64,000 nt of DNA from Roseospira navarrensis (GCF_009601025.1 NZ_WIVE01000003.1:56990-120989); one strand, 5' to 3'. Shown: positions 19,279 through 32,173, counted from the stretch's first letter. Program-made: numbers and translations. Notes: a model not told the origin generated them from the letters alone.

Positions 19279-21513
19279 TCAGCCCTCCCCGGTCGGCTTC
19301 AGGATCACGGTCGCCAGCGGCGGCAGAGTCAGCAGCAGGCTCTGGGGGAACCCGTGCGCTTCCTGCGGCAGGGCCACCGCGCGATCGTTGGTCACGCCGG
19401 AGCCGCCGAAGCGGGCATCGTCGGAGTTCAGAATCTCCTCGTACCAGCCGGGCTGGGGCGCGCCGATGCGGTAGTCCTCGCGCACCATGGGCGTCAGGTT
19501 GCAGACCACCAGCACGAAGTCCGCATCCGGCTCCGCACTCTCCCGCCGGACATAGGCCACGACGCTGTTCTGGTAGTCGGTGCAGTCGATCCAGTAGAAG
19601 CCATCGCTCTCGCAGTCGTGACGGTGCAGCGCCGGCGCGTCCTGATACAGGGCGTTGAGGGCGGCAACCAGGTCCTGCATCTGCCGGTGATAGTCGATGT
19701 CGAGCAGGTGCCAGTCCAGGCTTGTCTGATAGTTCCACTCCCGCCCCTGGGCGAACTCGGTGCCCATGAACATCAGCTTCTTGCCGGGGTGGGTCCACAT
19801 GTAGGTCAGATAGGCCCGCATGTTGGCGAACTGCTGCCAGCAGTCGCCCGGCATCCGGCCCAGGACGGAGCGCTTGCCGTGCACCACCTCGTCATGGGAC
19901 AGCGGCAGCACGAAGTTCTCGTTGAAGGCATAGATCAGGCTGAACGTCAGTTCGTTGTGATGGTACTGACGATGAATCGGGTCCTCGCCGATGTAGCGCA
20001 GGGTGTCGTTCATCCAGCCCATGTTCCACTTGTAGCCGAATCCCAGCCCGCCCAGATACGTGGGCCGCGAGACCATCGGCCAGGCCGTGCTTTCCTCCGC
20101 CATGGTGATGGCGCCGGGGAAGTGGCCGTAGACCAGTTCGTTCATGCGGCGCAGGAAGTCGATGGCCTCCAGGTTCTCGCGCCCGCCGAACTTGTTGGGG
20201 ATCCAGTCGTCGGCCTCGCGGCTGTAGTCCAGGTAGAGCATGGACGCCACGGCATCGACGCGCAGCCCGTCGATGTGGAACTTGTCCAGCCAGAACAGGG
20301 CGTTGGCCAGCAGGAAGTTGCGCACCTCGGTGCGGCCGTAGTTGTAGATCAGCGTGCCCCAGTCCTGGTGGCGGCCCTGGCGCGGGTCGGCGTGCTCGTA
20401 CAGGTGCGTGCCGTCGAACCAGACCAGACCGTGCGCGTCCTCCGGGAAGTGGCCGGCGACCCAGTCCACGATGATACCGATGCCCTGCGCGTGGCAGCGG
20501 TCCACGAAATGGCGGAAGTCGTCCGGCGTGCCGAACCGGCTGGTGGGCGCGAACAGGCCGATGGGCTGATAGCCCCACGAGCCGTCGAACGGGTGTTCGT
20601 TGACCGGCAGCAGCTCGATGTGGGTGAAGCCCATGCGCTTGACGTAGGCCGGCAGAACCTCGGCCAGTTCGCGGTAGGTCATGGGGCGGGATTGGCCGGT
20701 CTCGGCGTCGATGACGTGCTTCCACGAGCCGATGTGGACCTCGTAGACCGAGATCGGCGCCTGACGGTCCACGGCCTGGGCGCGGCGGTCCATCCAGTCC
20801 TGGTCGGTCCAGGCGTAGTCACCCAGGTCCCAGACCACCGACGCCGTGGCCGGCGGCACCTCGGCATAGAAGGCATAGGGGTCCGCCTTCAGCGGCATCA
20901 GATTGCCGTCCGCACCCAGGATCTCGTACTTGTAGCGCGTGCCCTCCGGCACCTCCGGCAGGAAGATTTCCCACACGCCGCAGTTGGGATGCTTGCGCAT
21001 GGTGTGCTGGCGGCCGTCCCAGCCGTTGAAGTCGCCCACCACGCTCACCCGGCGCGCGTTCGGGGCCCAGACCGTGAAGGCGACGCCGCGCACGCCGTCG
21101 TGGGTCGCCATGTGCGCGCCCATCTTCTCGTACAGCTTCAGGTGGGTGCCTTCGCCGATGAAGTAGGTGTCCAGTTCGCCCAGCACCGGCGGGAAGCTGT
21201 ACGGGTCCCACAGGTCGACGGTCTGGTCCGCGCCGGTGACGCGCAGCTTGTACGGGAACGGCTCGGTGGCCTTGGGAAAGTCCGCGACGAACAGACCGGC
21301 TTCGTGGATGCGCGACGCGTCCGCAAGCACCGAGCCGCTGTTAGGATCGATGACGGAGACGGCCGTCGCCCAGGGCAACAGCGCGCGCACGCACCGCCCC
21401 TTGGCCTCGGCGCCGTCGGCGCACCCCGCGTGTTGGCCGAGGAACGCGAACGGGTCCCCGTGACGCGCCTCGACGATGGCACGGACGGGCTCGGCAATGG
21501 GACTGGTCAGCAT
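19279..21513 (-). CDS. glgB: 1,4-alpha-glucan branching enzyme GlgB
   Basis: The 744-residue GH13 enzyme introduces alpha-1,6 branches into glycogen. It has the N1 and CBM48 domains of the long form ([30 protein letters not shown]). The catalytic barrel has the nucleophile Asp in [17 protein letters not shown], the acid Glu in [10 protein letters not shown] and the Asp in [15 protein letters not shown] precedes the ATG. It is first in an operon with glgX and would provide branch points that GlgX later trims. The ADP-glucose-forming and elongating enzymes must be encoded elsewhere. Confidence 0.95.
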   Translation of the reverse strand: MLTSPIAEPVRAIVEARHGDPFAFLGQHAGCADGAEAKGRCVRALLPWATAVSVIDPNSGSVLADASRIHEAGLFVADFPKATEPFPYKLRVTGADQTVDLWDPYSFPPVLGELDTYFIGEGTHLKLYEKMGAHMATHDGVRGVAFTVWAPNARRVSVVGDFNGWDGRQHTMRKHPNCGVWEIFLPEVPEGTRYKYEILGADGNLMPLKADPYAFYAEVPPATASVVWDLGDYAWTDQDWMDRRAQAVDRQAPISVYEVHIGSWKHVIDAETGQSRPMTYRELAEVLPAYVKRMGFTHIELLPVNEHPFDGSWGYQPIGLFAPTSRFGTPDDFRHFVDRCHAQGIGIIVDWVAGHFPEDAHGLVWFDGTHLYEHADPRQGRHQDWGTLIYNYGRTEVRNFLLANALFWLDKFHIDGLRVDAVASMLYLDYSREADDWIPNKFGGRENLEAIDFLRRMNELVYGHFPGAITMAEESTAWPMVSRPTYLGGLGFGYKWNMGWMNDTLRYIGEDPIHRQYHHNELTFSLIYAFNENFVLPLSHDEVVHGKRSVLGRMPGDCWQQFANMRAYLTYMWTHPGKKLMFMGTEFAQGREWNYQTSLDWHLLDIDYHRQMQDLVAALNALYQDAPALHRHDCESDGFYWIDCTDYQNSVVAYVRRESAEPDADFVLVVCNLTPMVREDYRIGAPQPGWYEEILNSDDARFGGSGVTNDRAVALPQEAHGFPQSLLLTLPPLATVILKPTGEG

Positions 21514-21972
21514 GGGAACACGGTCTCCTGGTTGTTCGAGCCGGATGGGGGCGGCGTGCGGCCCCGGATCAGGTCGGGCCAGCGAACGACGTCAGACCTC
21601 GGGATGGCCCCCGGGGACGGGGAGACAAAACCGCGCGGGACGACGCGAGACTGACATGGTGGCCTGTCCGTCAGGCCTTTGCAAAAAGTGCGGGGCTGGC
21701 AGGGCGGGGCGCGACCGTCCAGGCGCCATCACCTGACCGGCCAACGCATGAGGCGCGGACGCGATCCCGGCCCGCCGTCCCGGCGGACATCGGGCCCGGC
21801 AGTCTGCGGCGGGCGCGGCGCCCCAACCCACAGCCACGGAGCCACGACAACGGGGCGCCCCCCATCCGTTTGAGGGTGGGGCGTTCCAGGACATCCGTCA
21901 AGGGACGCGGCGCGCGCACCATCGGGGAACCGGAGGTCGCCCAGCCGGCGGCCCCGACGCACCGGCGCGCCG
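21514..21972. other. Intergenic region upstream of glgB
   Basis: This 459-base gap lies between the DUF2934 gene and glgB, both leftward. It contains a small hairpin at 21661-21677 (GGCCTG-tccgt-CAGGCC) and a longer imperfect one near 21852-21883 that could end the DUF2934 transcript. No gene or recognisable operator was seen. Confidence 0.4.
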
Positions 21973-22317
21973 TCAGACGTCTTCGGTCTTTTTGCGCCGG
22001 GTCGTGCGTTTGGGCTTGGGGGCGTCGCCCCCCTCCGCCGCCGCGGCGGCCTTGGTGGTCCGCTTGCGGGGCGCCTTGGCGGGCGCGGCCTCGCCGTCGG
22101 CCGATGTCTCCACCTTCTTGCGGGTGGTGCGGCGCTTCGGCTTTTCCTCGGCGACCTCGACCGGATCCATGGCCGCCGGGGCCGGCGCGCCGGTGTCCGC
22201 CGTCACCTCGGCCTGCGCGCGCGCCCAATGTTCGGCGTCGCGGCCGTGCGGCTTGCCTTCTTCCAGCCAGATCAGATACGCGCGGTGCCGGATCCGTTCC
22301 TCGACATCATGCTGCAT
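21973..22317 (-). CDS. DUF2934 protein with lysine-rich tail
   Basis: The 114-residue protein starts with a DUF2934 segment (residues 5-40: [20 protein letters not shown] then [13 protein letters not shown]), a short helical domain of unknown function. The remaining 70 residues are low complexity, alternating alanine-rich stretches with basic clusters ([25 protein letters not shown]). Such a tail suggests nucleic-acid or anionic-surface binding. The start at 22317 is chosen for the purine-rich GAGGCAAG upstream and because the domain begins there; upstream in-frame residues are not conserved-looking. Function is unknown. It stands alone between glgB and the SUF operon. Confidence 0.75.
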   Translation of the reverse strand: MQHDVEERIRHRAYLIWLEEGKPHGRDAEHWARAQAEVTADTGAPAPAAMDPVEVAEEKPKRRTTRKKVETSADGEAAPAKAPRKRTTKAAAAAEGGDAPKPKRTTRRKKTEDV

Positions 22318-22752
22318 GGACTTGCCTCGTGGCTCTTCGGGGGGACGAAGGGATGCGTCCGACGGGGGGACGTTGGACGCACCGGGACTGGGTTCAATTG
22401 GCGACGGAGATGGCCCCATCCGCCAAGGGCGCCTCGCGGGCACCCGCGATCCAACACGATCAAGATGAGGCACCGGGACACGATGCCAGGGCGGCACCGG
22501 CCTGGACAGGCCGACGTGCGGCGTTCCGGACCAAAGAGTGCAGTCCGCCGCCCCGTGGCATGCACTTCATCGATACGGGGAGTCTTATCCCGTCACGGCG
22601 TGGTCAATGCAACGCCAGAATGCGGAGCGCTCGCGCCTCGGTTTCGGGGCCGGCCCGGTATGGCGTTTCGGTCACAGTGGCGCGCGCCGCGCGACCGCCG
22701 GCGGCCCGGGGGCGAACCGCGACGAAACCGCATCGCCCCCGCCATTGATCCC

Positions 22753-22781
22753 TTGAAATCACCGGAAGCGTTGATTATTAA
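22753..22781 (+). promoter_or_regulatory. Sigma-70-type promoter of the SUF operon
   Basis: A -35 box TTGAAA (22753-22758) and a -10 box TATTAA (22776-22781) are separated by exactly 17 bases. They lie about 90 bases before the Rrf2 gene. The 9+9 inverted repeat begins at the last base of the -10 box, so a bound regulator would cover the start site. The rest of the 22318-22752 gap shows nothing I recognise. Confidence 0.65.
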
Positions 22782-22805
22782 ATCGGGACTGATTTGGTCC
22801 CGATT
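22781..22805. promoter_or_regulatory. Inverted-repeat operator at the SUF promoter
   Basis: Perfect half-sites AATCGGGAC (22781-22789) and GTCCCGATT (22797-22805) flank a 7-base spacer. Rrf2-family dimers bind inverted repeats of this span, and the first gene downstream is an Rrf2 regulator, so negative autoregulation by cluster status is the likely reading. Binding is inferred. Confidence 0.65.
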
Positions 22806-22870
22806 GATGGCCGGACGGCCGCGGCGTCGGGTTTGGTCAGATCGGCTTTCTCGGCAGGTAAGGCAGGTTC

Positions 22871-23368
22871 ATGTTCCGGATCAACAAACTGACCGATTAC
22901 GCCGTGGTGCTGCTGGTGGACATGGCGCGCACCAGCCGGGTCCGCGCGGCCCACGACATCGCGGCCGAGACCGGCGTCCCCGCCCCGACCGTGGCCAAGG
23001 TCATGAAGGCGCTGGTGAGGGGTGGCCTGGTGCGCTCCACGCGCGGGGCGAGCGGCGGTTACGGCCTGGCCCGCCCGGCGGAGCGGATCGCGGTCTCGGA
23101 CATGATCGAAGCCCTGGAAGGCCCGATCGCCATGACCGCCTGCGTGGACAGCGCCGAGGACTGCTGCGAGCGCGAGGCCTATTGCCCCATGGCGGGGCAC
23201 TGGAACCGGGTCAACGTGGCGGTGCGCACGGCCCTGGACGGCATCACCCTGGCCGACATGGCCAAGGATGCCATGCCGCCCGCTTGGATGACCCCGGTGG
23301 TCCCCCGACGGTCCGGCGCCGGCACGGGCGCGCAGACGGCCCCGGCGCCGATGGAACCCAACGTGTAA
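22871..23368 (+). CDS. Rrf2-family SUF operon regulator (iron-sulfur sensor)
   Basis: This 165-residue transcription factor opens with the Rrf2 winged helix ([20 protein letters not shown], wing [12 protein letters not shown]). The loop [19 protein letters not shown] holds four cysteines spaced like the cluster ligands of IscR and SUF regulators, so it probably carries a [2Fe-2S] cluster. It is first in the SUF operon, directly behind the promoter and inverted repeat. It should repress suf genes when clusters are sufficient. A proline/alanine-rich tail of about 25 residues is extra to the domain. Confidence 0.9.
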   Translation: MFRINKLTDYAVVLLVDMARTSRVRAAHDIAAETGVPAPTVAKVMKALVRGGLVRSTRGASGGYGLARPAERIAVSDMIEALEGPIAMTACVDSAEDCCEREAYCPMAGHWNRVNVAVRTALDGITLADMAKDAMPPAWMTPVVPRRSGAGTGAQTAPAPMEPNV

Positions 23369-23439
23369 GACGGCTCCCCTGGGCGCGCTCCCCGGACCGC
23401 GCCCGGACCAGTGGACCGAGACAGCGGAGTGAAAGAACG

Positions 23440-24894
<1,455 letters not shown>

Positions 24895-24967
24895 TCCGTC
24901 GCCCCGCGCCTTCCCTCGCGCCGAACGGCATTCGACCCGCACCCGCATGACAAGAACGGATCCGACC

Positions 24968-25738
24968 ATGGCCCTGCTTGAAATCAAGGACCTGCACGCC
25001 ACCGTCGAGGATGACGACGGCAATCCCAAGCCGATCCTCAAGGGGATCAGCCTGACCATCAACCCGGGCGAGATTCACGCCGTCATGGGGCCGAACGGCG
25101 CCGGCAAAAGCACGCTGTCGAACGTGATTTCCGGCCGCCCCGGCTACACCGTGACCGGCGGCACCGTCACCTACGATGGGCAGGACCTGCTGGAGATGGA
25201 AGCCGACGAGCGCGCCCGCGCCGGCATCTTCCTGGCCTTCCAGTACCCGGTGGAGATCCCGGGCGTGGCCACCGGCACGTTCCTGAAGACCGCCATCAAC
25301 GCACGGCGCAAGGCCAACGGCGAACCCGAGATCGAGGCCGTGGACTTCCTCAAGATGATGAAGGCCAACGCGAAGAAGCTGGGTGTGGCCGACAGCATGC
25401 TGAAGCGGCCGGTCAACGTGGGCTTCTCGGGCGGCGAGAAGAAGCGCGCCGAGGTGCTCCAGATGGCCATGCTGGAACCGCGCCTGTGCGTGCTGGACGA
25501 GACCGATTCGGGCCTGGATATCGACGCCCTGCGCGTGGTCGCCGACGGCGTGAACGCGCTGCGGACGCCGGAGCGGGGCATGCTGGTCATCACGCACTAC
25601 CAGCGGCTTCTCGACTACATCGTGCCGGACGTGGTCCACGTCCTCGCCGACGGCCGCATCGTGAAGAGCGGCGACAAGTCGCTGGCGCTGGAACTGGAAG
25701 CGAAGGGCTACGCCGAGTTCACCGGCGCGGCCGCCTGA
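24968..25738 (+). CDS. sufC: SUF ATPase SufC
   Basis: The 256-residue ABC-type ATPase of the SufBCD complex has Walker [11 protein letters not shown] near residue 40, the family Q-loop [13 protein letters not shown], signature FSGGEKKR and Walker [17 protein letters not shown]. It lacks membrane domains, as expected for a cytosolic ABC protein, and drives conformational change in SufB and SufD. An upstream in-frame ATG at 24947 is possible, but 24968 gives the usual [11 protein letters not shown] opening. It is followed by sufD after 35 bases. Confidence 0.96.
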   Translation: MALLEIKDLHATVEDDDGNPKPILKGISLTINPGEIHAVMGPNGAGKSTLSNVISGRPGYTVTGGTVTYDGQDLLEMEADERARAGIFLAFQYPVEIPGVATGTFLKTAINARRKANGEPEIEAVDFLKMMKANAKKLGVADSMLKRPVNVGFSGGEKKRAEVLQMAMLEPRLCVLDETDSGLDIDALRVVADGVNALRTPERGMLVITHYQRLLDYIVPDVVHVLADGRIVKSGDKSLALELEAKGYAEFTGAAA

Positions 25739-25773
25739 GCGGGCGACACACTGCGAAAGAGGACAGCCCGAGC

Positions 25774-27101
25774 ATGACGGACCTTGCCCCGACGATCCCC
25801 CTGATCTCCGACGGCATCGCGCCCGGCGCGGCCGACGAACCGGCATGGCTGGCCGATCTGCGCCGCGCCGGCCTGTCGGTCTACACCGAACGGGGCCTGC
25901 CCACGGTGAAGGTGGAGGCGTGGAAGTACACCAGCCTTGCGGGCCTGAAGAAGATCCCCTTCGTCCTGGACGACGGCCGCGCCCGCCTGCCCGACGGCGG
26001 CGACTCCGATGCGCTGGCCCTGGGGCCGGACGATGCGCTGCGCGTGACCCTGGTCAACGGCCGCCTCGCGGGTGTGCCGGCCGACCTGCCGGCCGGGGTG
26101 CGCATCGCCAGCCTCGCCCACCTGCTGGCCACCGAACCGTCCGTGGTGGAACCCCATCTGGGCCGGATCGCCGATCTGGCCGACGCCCCCATGGGCGCCC
26201 TGAACGCGGCGCTGATGGCGGACGGGCTGGTGGTGCTGGTGGCGCCGGGCACGGTGCTGGAGCGCCCGCTTCATGTGGTCTCCGTCAGCAACACACCGGA
26301 CGGTCAGGCGCGTCACGGCCATCCGCGCCACCTGATCGTGCTGGGCGACGGGGCCCGGGCGACGCTGGTGGAAAGCCGCGTCTCCGCGCCGGGCGCGGCG
26401 GACAGCCTGTGCAACGCGGTCACCGAGATCGCGCTGGGCCGGGAGGCCCGCCTGTCGCACCTGCGCCACGTGGAGCGGGCGGATACCGCCGTGGACCTGG
26501 ACCTGACCGAAGCCACGCTTGGCGAGGGGGCGACCTACGACACCTTCACGCTGACGCTCGGCGGGCGGCTGGTGCGCAACGAGGCCCGCGTGCGCCTGCG
26601 CGGCGGCGGCGCCTCGACCGCGCTCAAGGGTGCCTACGGCGCACGCGCGGGCCAGCACTTCGACACCACGCTGGTGGTGGATCACGCGGTGCCCGACGCC
26701 ACCTCGGATCAGGTGTTCAAGGGCGTGGTGGACGCGGGCGGCAAGGCCGTGTTCCAGGGCAAGATCATCGTGCGCAAGGATGCCCAGCGCACCGACGGCA
26801 ACCAGTTGCACAAGGCTATGTTGCTCGCGCGGGATGCCGAGGTCTACACCAAGCCCGAACTGGAGATTTACGCCGACGACGTCACGTGCTCCCACGGCGC
26901 CACGGTGGGCGAACTGGACCTGAACCAGCTCTTCTACCTGATGGCGCGCGGCATCCCCGAGGCGGACGCCCGGGCGCTGCTGGTGGAAGCCTTCCTGGAC
27001 GACGTGGTGGAAGCGGTGCCCGAGGGTCCGCTGCGCGAGGCGTTCCTCGGCCGCGTGCGGGCGTGGCAGGCGCGCCGCCACGCGACCACCTGGGAGACAT
27101 C

Positions 27102-27105
<4 letters not shown>
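25774..27105 (+). CDS. sufD: Fe-S cluster assembly protein SufD
   Basis: The 443-residue protein is the paralogue of SufB in the SufBC2D complex. The N-terminal TVKVEAWKYTSLAGLKKIPF is typical of SufD. The C-terminal right-handed beta-helix ends with KPELEIYADDVTCSHGATVG and LNQLFYLMARGIPEADAR, where the conserved Cys and His of the SufB-SufD interface lie. AAAGAGGAC precedes the start. Its stop overlaps the sufS start (ATGA), suggesting coupled synthesis. Confidence 0.95.
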
Positions 27106-28382
<1,277 letters not shown>

Positions 28383-28450
28383 CCCTGCCGTCATGCGGGA
28401 CCTGTCCTGACCATGACCAGTCCGATGTCTTGTTGAGGGAATGCAGAACC

Positions 28451-28849
28451 ATGATGCCGCCCTATTCCATGCCCGCCTCCACCGAGCCGCCGCCCGAGGA
28501 AGGGTTCTCGGCGACGGCCGGATCGCCGCTGGCGGACGACGTCACGTCGGCCGACGAGGACGCGGTGATTGTCGCCCTGCGCTCCGTCTACGACCCGGAA
28601 ATCCCGGTCAACATCTATGACCTGGGACTGATCTACGAGGTCGAGCCGAAAGGGCGCGGCAACTGGGACATCGTCATGACCCTGACCGCGCCGGCCTGTC
28701 CGGTGGCCGGCGAGTTGCCGGGCCAGGTGGCCGAGACCGTCGCCGCCACCGAGGGCGTGGGCGAAGTCACCGTCACCCTGACCTGGGACCCGCCGTGGAC
28801 CCCGGCCAACATGTCGGAAATCGCCCAGGTCCAACTGGACATGTACTAG
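28451..28849 (+). CDS. SUF-associated DUF59/MIP18 protein (SufT-like)
   Basis: The 132-residue protein has a disordered proline-rich start and a DUF59 domain from about residue 35: ALRSVYDPEIPVNIYDLGLIYEV, then MTLTAPACPVAGELPGQV, with the conserved cysteine in the ACP motif, and LTWDPPWTPANMSE. These proteins help insert or carry clusters to targets. GAGGGA lies 12 bases before the ATG at 28451. It is the fifth SUF gene after the regulator; the dispersed repeat at 28909-29011 then separates it from sufA. Confidence 0.9.
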   Translation: MMPPYSMPASTEPPPEEGFSATAGSPLADDVTSADEDAVIVALRSVYDPEIPVNIYDLGLIYEVEPKGRGNWDIVMTLTAPACPVAGELPGQVAETVAATEGVGEVTVTLTWDPPWTPANMSEIAQVQLDMY

Positions 28850-28908
28850 CAGCCTCCCCAAACACTCACCGGCCGGCTGCATTGACGGATCCAAGATGCC
28901 CAACCGCC

Positions 28909-29011
28909 CGAGATCCCTCGGCTCGCTTCGCTCGCTCGGGATGACGCACTGTTTTCAAGAAAACAAAAAACAAACGTCATCCTGAGCCGCCAGAGGCGGC
29001 GAAGGATCTCG
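28909..29011. repeat. Dispersed palindromic repeat, copy D, inside the SUF cluster
   Basis: The 103-bp element begins CGAGATCCCTCG and ends GAAGGATCTCG, so the two halves form a long imperfect palindrome around an AT-rich centre. The right half holds the hairpin GCCGCC-aga-GGCGGC (28986-29000) between TCATCCTGA and GAAGGATCTCG, the same frame as in the other copies but with different stem bases. It fills most of the 281-base gap before sufA and could weaken read-through. Confidence 0.8.
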
Positions 29012-29130
29012 AGAGAAGACATCCGATGGTTCGCCGCCACATCTGACGCGAGGCAAGGATCCAGCCGTTTTCCGCACCCTGATCGTGCGTCGTCTCCGTT
29101 TTCCGCCGAATCTTCTCTGGAGGTCCCGCC

Positions 29131-29505
29131 ATGACCACCGCCACCGCCGAACCGACCGACGCCCGCCCCGCGCCGCCGCCGCCGATCTCGCTGACCGACG
29201 CGGCCGCCCGGCGGGTGAAGGACCTGATGGCGCGCGCCGGCAAGCCCGTGCTGGGCATCCGCGTGGGCGTCAAGAAAGCCGGCTGCTCCGGCATGCAGTA
29301 CCAGGTTGAGTACGTCGAGGAAGCCCGCCCGTTTGAAGACGTGTTGGAGTCCAAGGGCGTTCGGGTCTACATTGACCCGATGGCGGTGATGTACCTGCTG
29401 GGCTCCGAAATGGACTACGAGGAGACGAAGATGCAAAGCGGCTTCGTCTTCCGCAATCCGAACGAGAAGAACCGCTGCGGCTGCGGCGAGAGCTTCTCGG
29501 TCTAG
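29131..29505 (+). CDS. sufA: A-type Fe-S carrier SufA
   Basis: The 124-residue carrier protein of the IscA/SufA/ErpA family receives clusters from the SufBCD scaffold and passes them on. The three conserved cysteines are visible: one in KKAGCSGMQY and two in the C-terminal RCGCGESF. The first 18 residues are a Pro/Ala-rich extension before ISLTDAAARRVKDL. TCTGGAGGT precedes the ATG. It is the last SUF gene and is separated from the others by the repeat, so it may have its own promoter. Confidence 0.93.
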   Translation: MTTATAEPTDARPAPPPPISLTDAAARRVKDLMARAGKPVLGIRVGVKKAGCSGMQYQVEYVEEARPFEDVLESKGVRVYIDPMAVMYLLGSEMDYEETKMQSGFVFRNPNEKNRCGCGESFSV

Positions 29506-29549
29506 GAGGAGACCGCAGCACCTCCCGCCGGTTTGCATGGAGGGGGGCC

Positions 29550-30248
29550 ATGACGCCGGTTGACCAGTACAGGCAGTTCGGCCTGCGCGAGCCCATCCGC
29601 ATCCGGCCGGGCTGCATGTTCCATCTCATGCTGTGGGGCGGTCATGCCTTCCTGCTGACCGGCTCCCTGCTGGCCCTGGAAGAGGGCGGCGACTTCGAGG
29701 CCTTCATCGGCCTGTTCGGGCTGCTGTTCTTCGGCACCACCTTCGTCATCATGCTGGTGGCCCTGCTGCGCGGCGCGCGGCGTGGGACCGTGGAGATTTC
29801 ACGGGACGGCATCTTCATGTCCCACATTGGCGTCGTGCTGCCCTGGTCCGACATCGGCCCGGCCTGGAGCCATCCCGTGCGCGTGCGCGGGATGGCGCTC
29901 ACCGACGTCTGCTTCGTGGTCCGCAACGCCCGCGACCACATGACACGGATGGACGGCATCGGCCGCTTCCTGTTCACGATCTCCATGAAGCTCTCGCACT
30001 CCCGCAAGGGCGGCGCCATGCAGTGGGGCCTGCACGGGCTGCTGGCGCTGATGGATGCCGGCACCGGCATGCAGCGCCAGATGGGCGAGGCCCTGGAGCG
30101 CATGCGCGCCGCCGTGCTTGAGGATCCGGGCGCGATGGTGTTCAACGTGCCCATCGCGCTGCGCTTCGAACTGAAGGCCGACGATCTGGTCGCGCTGATG
30201 AACGCCGAGGTCGTCGCCCGCAATCCGGACCGGATGCCGACCGGATGA
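29550..30248 (+). CDS. Hypothetical two-helix membrane protein
   Basis: I do not recognise this 232-residue protein. Residues 23-45 and 53-75 are strongly hydrophobic, with a short acidic loop (EEGGDFEAF) between them. The cytosolic remainder (RGTVEISRDGIFMSHIGVVLPWSDI) looks like a PH-like beta domain that follows such hairpins in several uncharacterised families, then helices. A strong GGAGGGGGG site precedes the ATG. It lies 44 bases after sufA and 34 bases before the amidase gene, so co-transcription with either is possible. No catalytic motif is visible. Confidence 0.7.
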   Translation: MTPVDQYRQFGLREPIRIRPGCMFHLMLWGGHAFLLTGSLLALEEGGDFEAFIGLFGLLFFGTTFVIMLVALLRGARRGTVEISRDGIFMSHIGVVLPWSDIGPAWSHPVRVRGMALTDVCFVVRNARDHMTRMDGIGRFLFTISMKLSHSRKGGAMQWGLHGLLALMDAGTGMQRQMGEALERMRAAVLEDPGAMVFNVPIALRFELKADDLVALMNAEVVARNPDRMPTG

Positions 30249-30282
30249 CCCTCCGAGTCCCCCCTTTGCCGCGCCTGATCCC

Positions 30283-31740
30283 ATGACCGAAGACCTGATC
30301 CGCCTGCCCGCCCGCGACGTGGTCCGCCTGCTGCGCCGGGGTACGGTCTCTCCGCTCGACCTGATCGACGCCGCGCTGGCCCGGCACGCCGCCGTCGATG
30401 GCGCGGTCAACGCCGTGCCCACCCTGTGCCCGGAGCGCGCCCGCGCCGCCGCCCGCCGCCTGATGGACGATCCGGGCGGCCTGGATGTCTCCGCGCCCGG
30501 CTGGCTGGCCGGGCTGCCCGTGCTCATCAAGGATCTGGTGGACGTGGCCGGGGTGCGCTCCACCCAGGGCTCGCCGCTGTTCGCCGATCATGTGCCGGAC
30601 CGCTCGGACCTGTCGGTGGAGACCCTGGAGCGGCGCGGCGCCATCGTGCTCGGCAAGACCAACACACCGGAGTTCGGCGCCGGCGCCAACACCTTCAACC
30701 CCGTGTTCGGCGCCACCCGCAATCCGCACGACACCCGCCTGACCTGCGGCGGCTCGTCCGGCGGGGCCGCCGTGGCGCTGGCGACCGGCATGGCGTGGCT
30801 GGCGACGGGCTCGGATATGGGCGGGTCGCTGCGCATTCCGGCGGCGTTCTGCGGGGTGGTGGGCCTGCGCCCCAGCCCCGGACGGGTGGCGCGCGGGCCG
30901 GTGCCCGACCCCTGGTGTCCGCTGTCGGTGGAAGGCCCCATGGCCCGCGACGTGGCGGACTGCGCCCTGTTGCTGGACGCCCAGACCGGGGCGGCCGCCG
31001 GCGATCCGCTGGCGCTGGAGGGCCCCGCCCTGCCCTTCCTCGCCGCCGCCGAGCGCCCGCAGGCGCCCGCGCGGGTGGGCTGGAGCCCGGACCTGGGGCT
31101 ATGGCCCGTCGATCCCGAAATCCGCGCCGTGTGCGAGGCCGCCGTGCGCCGGTTCGAGGACGCCGGCACGGTCGTCGAGGCCGCCGGCCCCGATTTCACC
31201 GGCGCGCTCGACGTGTTCCACGCCCTGCGCGCGGGCGCGTTCGTGGCCAGACTGGGGCCGCTGCTGGAGACGGTCCGCGACCAACTCAAGCCCGACGTGA
31301 TCTGGAACATCGAACGGGGCATGGCCCAGACCCAGGCGGATCTGGCGGCGGCGTGGCGCGGCCGCGCGGCGCTGACGGCCCGGGTCGCCGCGTTCTTCGA
31401 GACCTACGACCTGCTCGCCTGCCCCACCACCAGCGTGCCGCCGTTCCCCGTCGAACAGCGTTTCGTGGAGGCTGTGGGCGATAATCGGTTCGCCAACTAC
31501 GTGGACTGGCTGGGGATCACCTACACCCTGACCCTGACCGGCTGCCCGGTGCTGTCGATCCCGGTCGGGACCACGGCCGTCGGATTGCCGGTGGGCCTGC
31601 AACTGATGGCCCGCCCCCGGGCCGAGGCGGCCCTGATCTCCGCCGCGGCCCTGCTTGAGGGCCTGCTGAACCGCCCCAGCGTCCCGATCACGCCTCGGGG
31701 CGAACAGGCCATCCGCGATCACTCACACGGCAGCGCGTAA
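30283..31740 (+). CDS. Amidase-signature hydrolase
   Basis: The 485-residue enzyme of the amidase signature family hydrolyses an amide bond. The Ser-cisSer-Lys triad can be placed: lysine in LPVLIKDLVDVAG (about residue 83), the cis-serine in CGGSSGGAAVAL and the nucleophile in TGSDMGGSLRIPA. The layout resembles general amidases and GatA-like enzymes, but no gatB or gatC is adjacent, so it is not the tRNA amidotransferase. Substrate unknown. Its 3' end overlaps the convergent small gene by 22 bases. Confidence 0.9.
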   Translation: MTEDLIRLPARDVVRLLRRGTVSPLDLIDAALARHAAVDGAVNAVPTLCPERARAAARRLMDDPGGLDVSAPGWLAGLPVLIKDLVDVAGVRSTQGSPLFADHVPDRSDLSVETLERRGAIVLGKTNTPEFGAGANTFNPVFGATRNPHDTRLTCGGSSGGAAVALATGMAWLATGSDMGGSLRIPAAFCGVVGLRPSPGRVARGPVPDPWCPLSVEGPMARDVADCALLLDAQTGAAAGDPLALEGPALPFLAAAERPQAPARVGWSPDLGLWPVDPEIRAVCEAAVRRFEDAGTVVEAAGPDFTGALDVFHALRAGAFVARLGPLLETVRDQLKPDVIWNIERGMAQTQADLAAAWRGRAALTARVAAFFETYDLLACPTTSVPPFPVEQRFVEAVGDNRFANYVDWLGITYTLTLTGCPVLSIPVGTTAVGLPVGLQLMARPRAEAALISAAALLEGLLNRPSVPITPRGEQAIRDHSHGSA

Positions 31741-32000
31741 CCCTGCTCGGACAGGGCCTCGCGAATGCGCGCGAAGATCTCGCCGGTCGGCATGTCCTGA
31801 TCCCACGCCTCCGACGGCCGCTTGCCTTCCGTTCCGACGATCACGGCCAGCACGTGCGGCGGGCATCCGCTGTAGACGGTGTCAGCCTCCTCACGCCGAA
31901 TGGCCCCTCGGCCGAGCTGTGCGCAGTATTCCGCGGCGCGGCCGGTCCGTTCCACCGCGCGCACCGCATCGCCCACTGAAATCCTGATGACTGAAGACAT
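31719..32000 (-). CDS. Hypothetical 93-residue protein
   Basis: I do not recognise this protein. It starts with MSSVIRISVGDAVRAVERTG, then EYCAQLGRGAIRREEAD, and ends with GEIFARIREALSEQGYALPCE, suggesting a small alpha/beta fold without membrane segments or signal. Three cysteines are present. AAGGGG lies just before the ATG at 32000, which supports expression. It converges with the amidase and the two stops overlap. The 173-base gap upstream should hold its promoter; no motif there was recognised. Confidence 0.6.
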   Translation of the reverse strand: MSSVIRISVGDAVRAVERTGRAAEYCAQLGRGAIRREEADTVYSGCPPHVLAVIVGTEGKRPSEAWDQDMPTGEIFARIREALSEQGYALPCE

Positions 32001-32173
32001 GGCCCCTTGCCCTGATCCATCCTGGTGTCCGCCCGATCCCTCGACATATCCTGGATGCTACCATAACGACGGCAGACACGGAGGCGCGCATCGGCAATAG
32101 CCCCCCCCTTGCCGAAAGGCATAGACGAAAGAGACATCCTGCGCGTTCGATACACGCAAATCGAGACCAAGGA

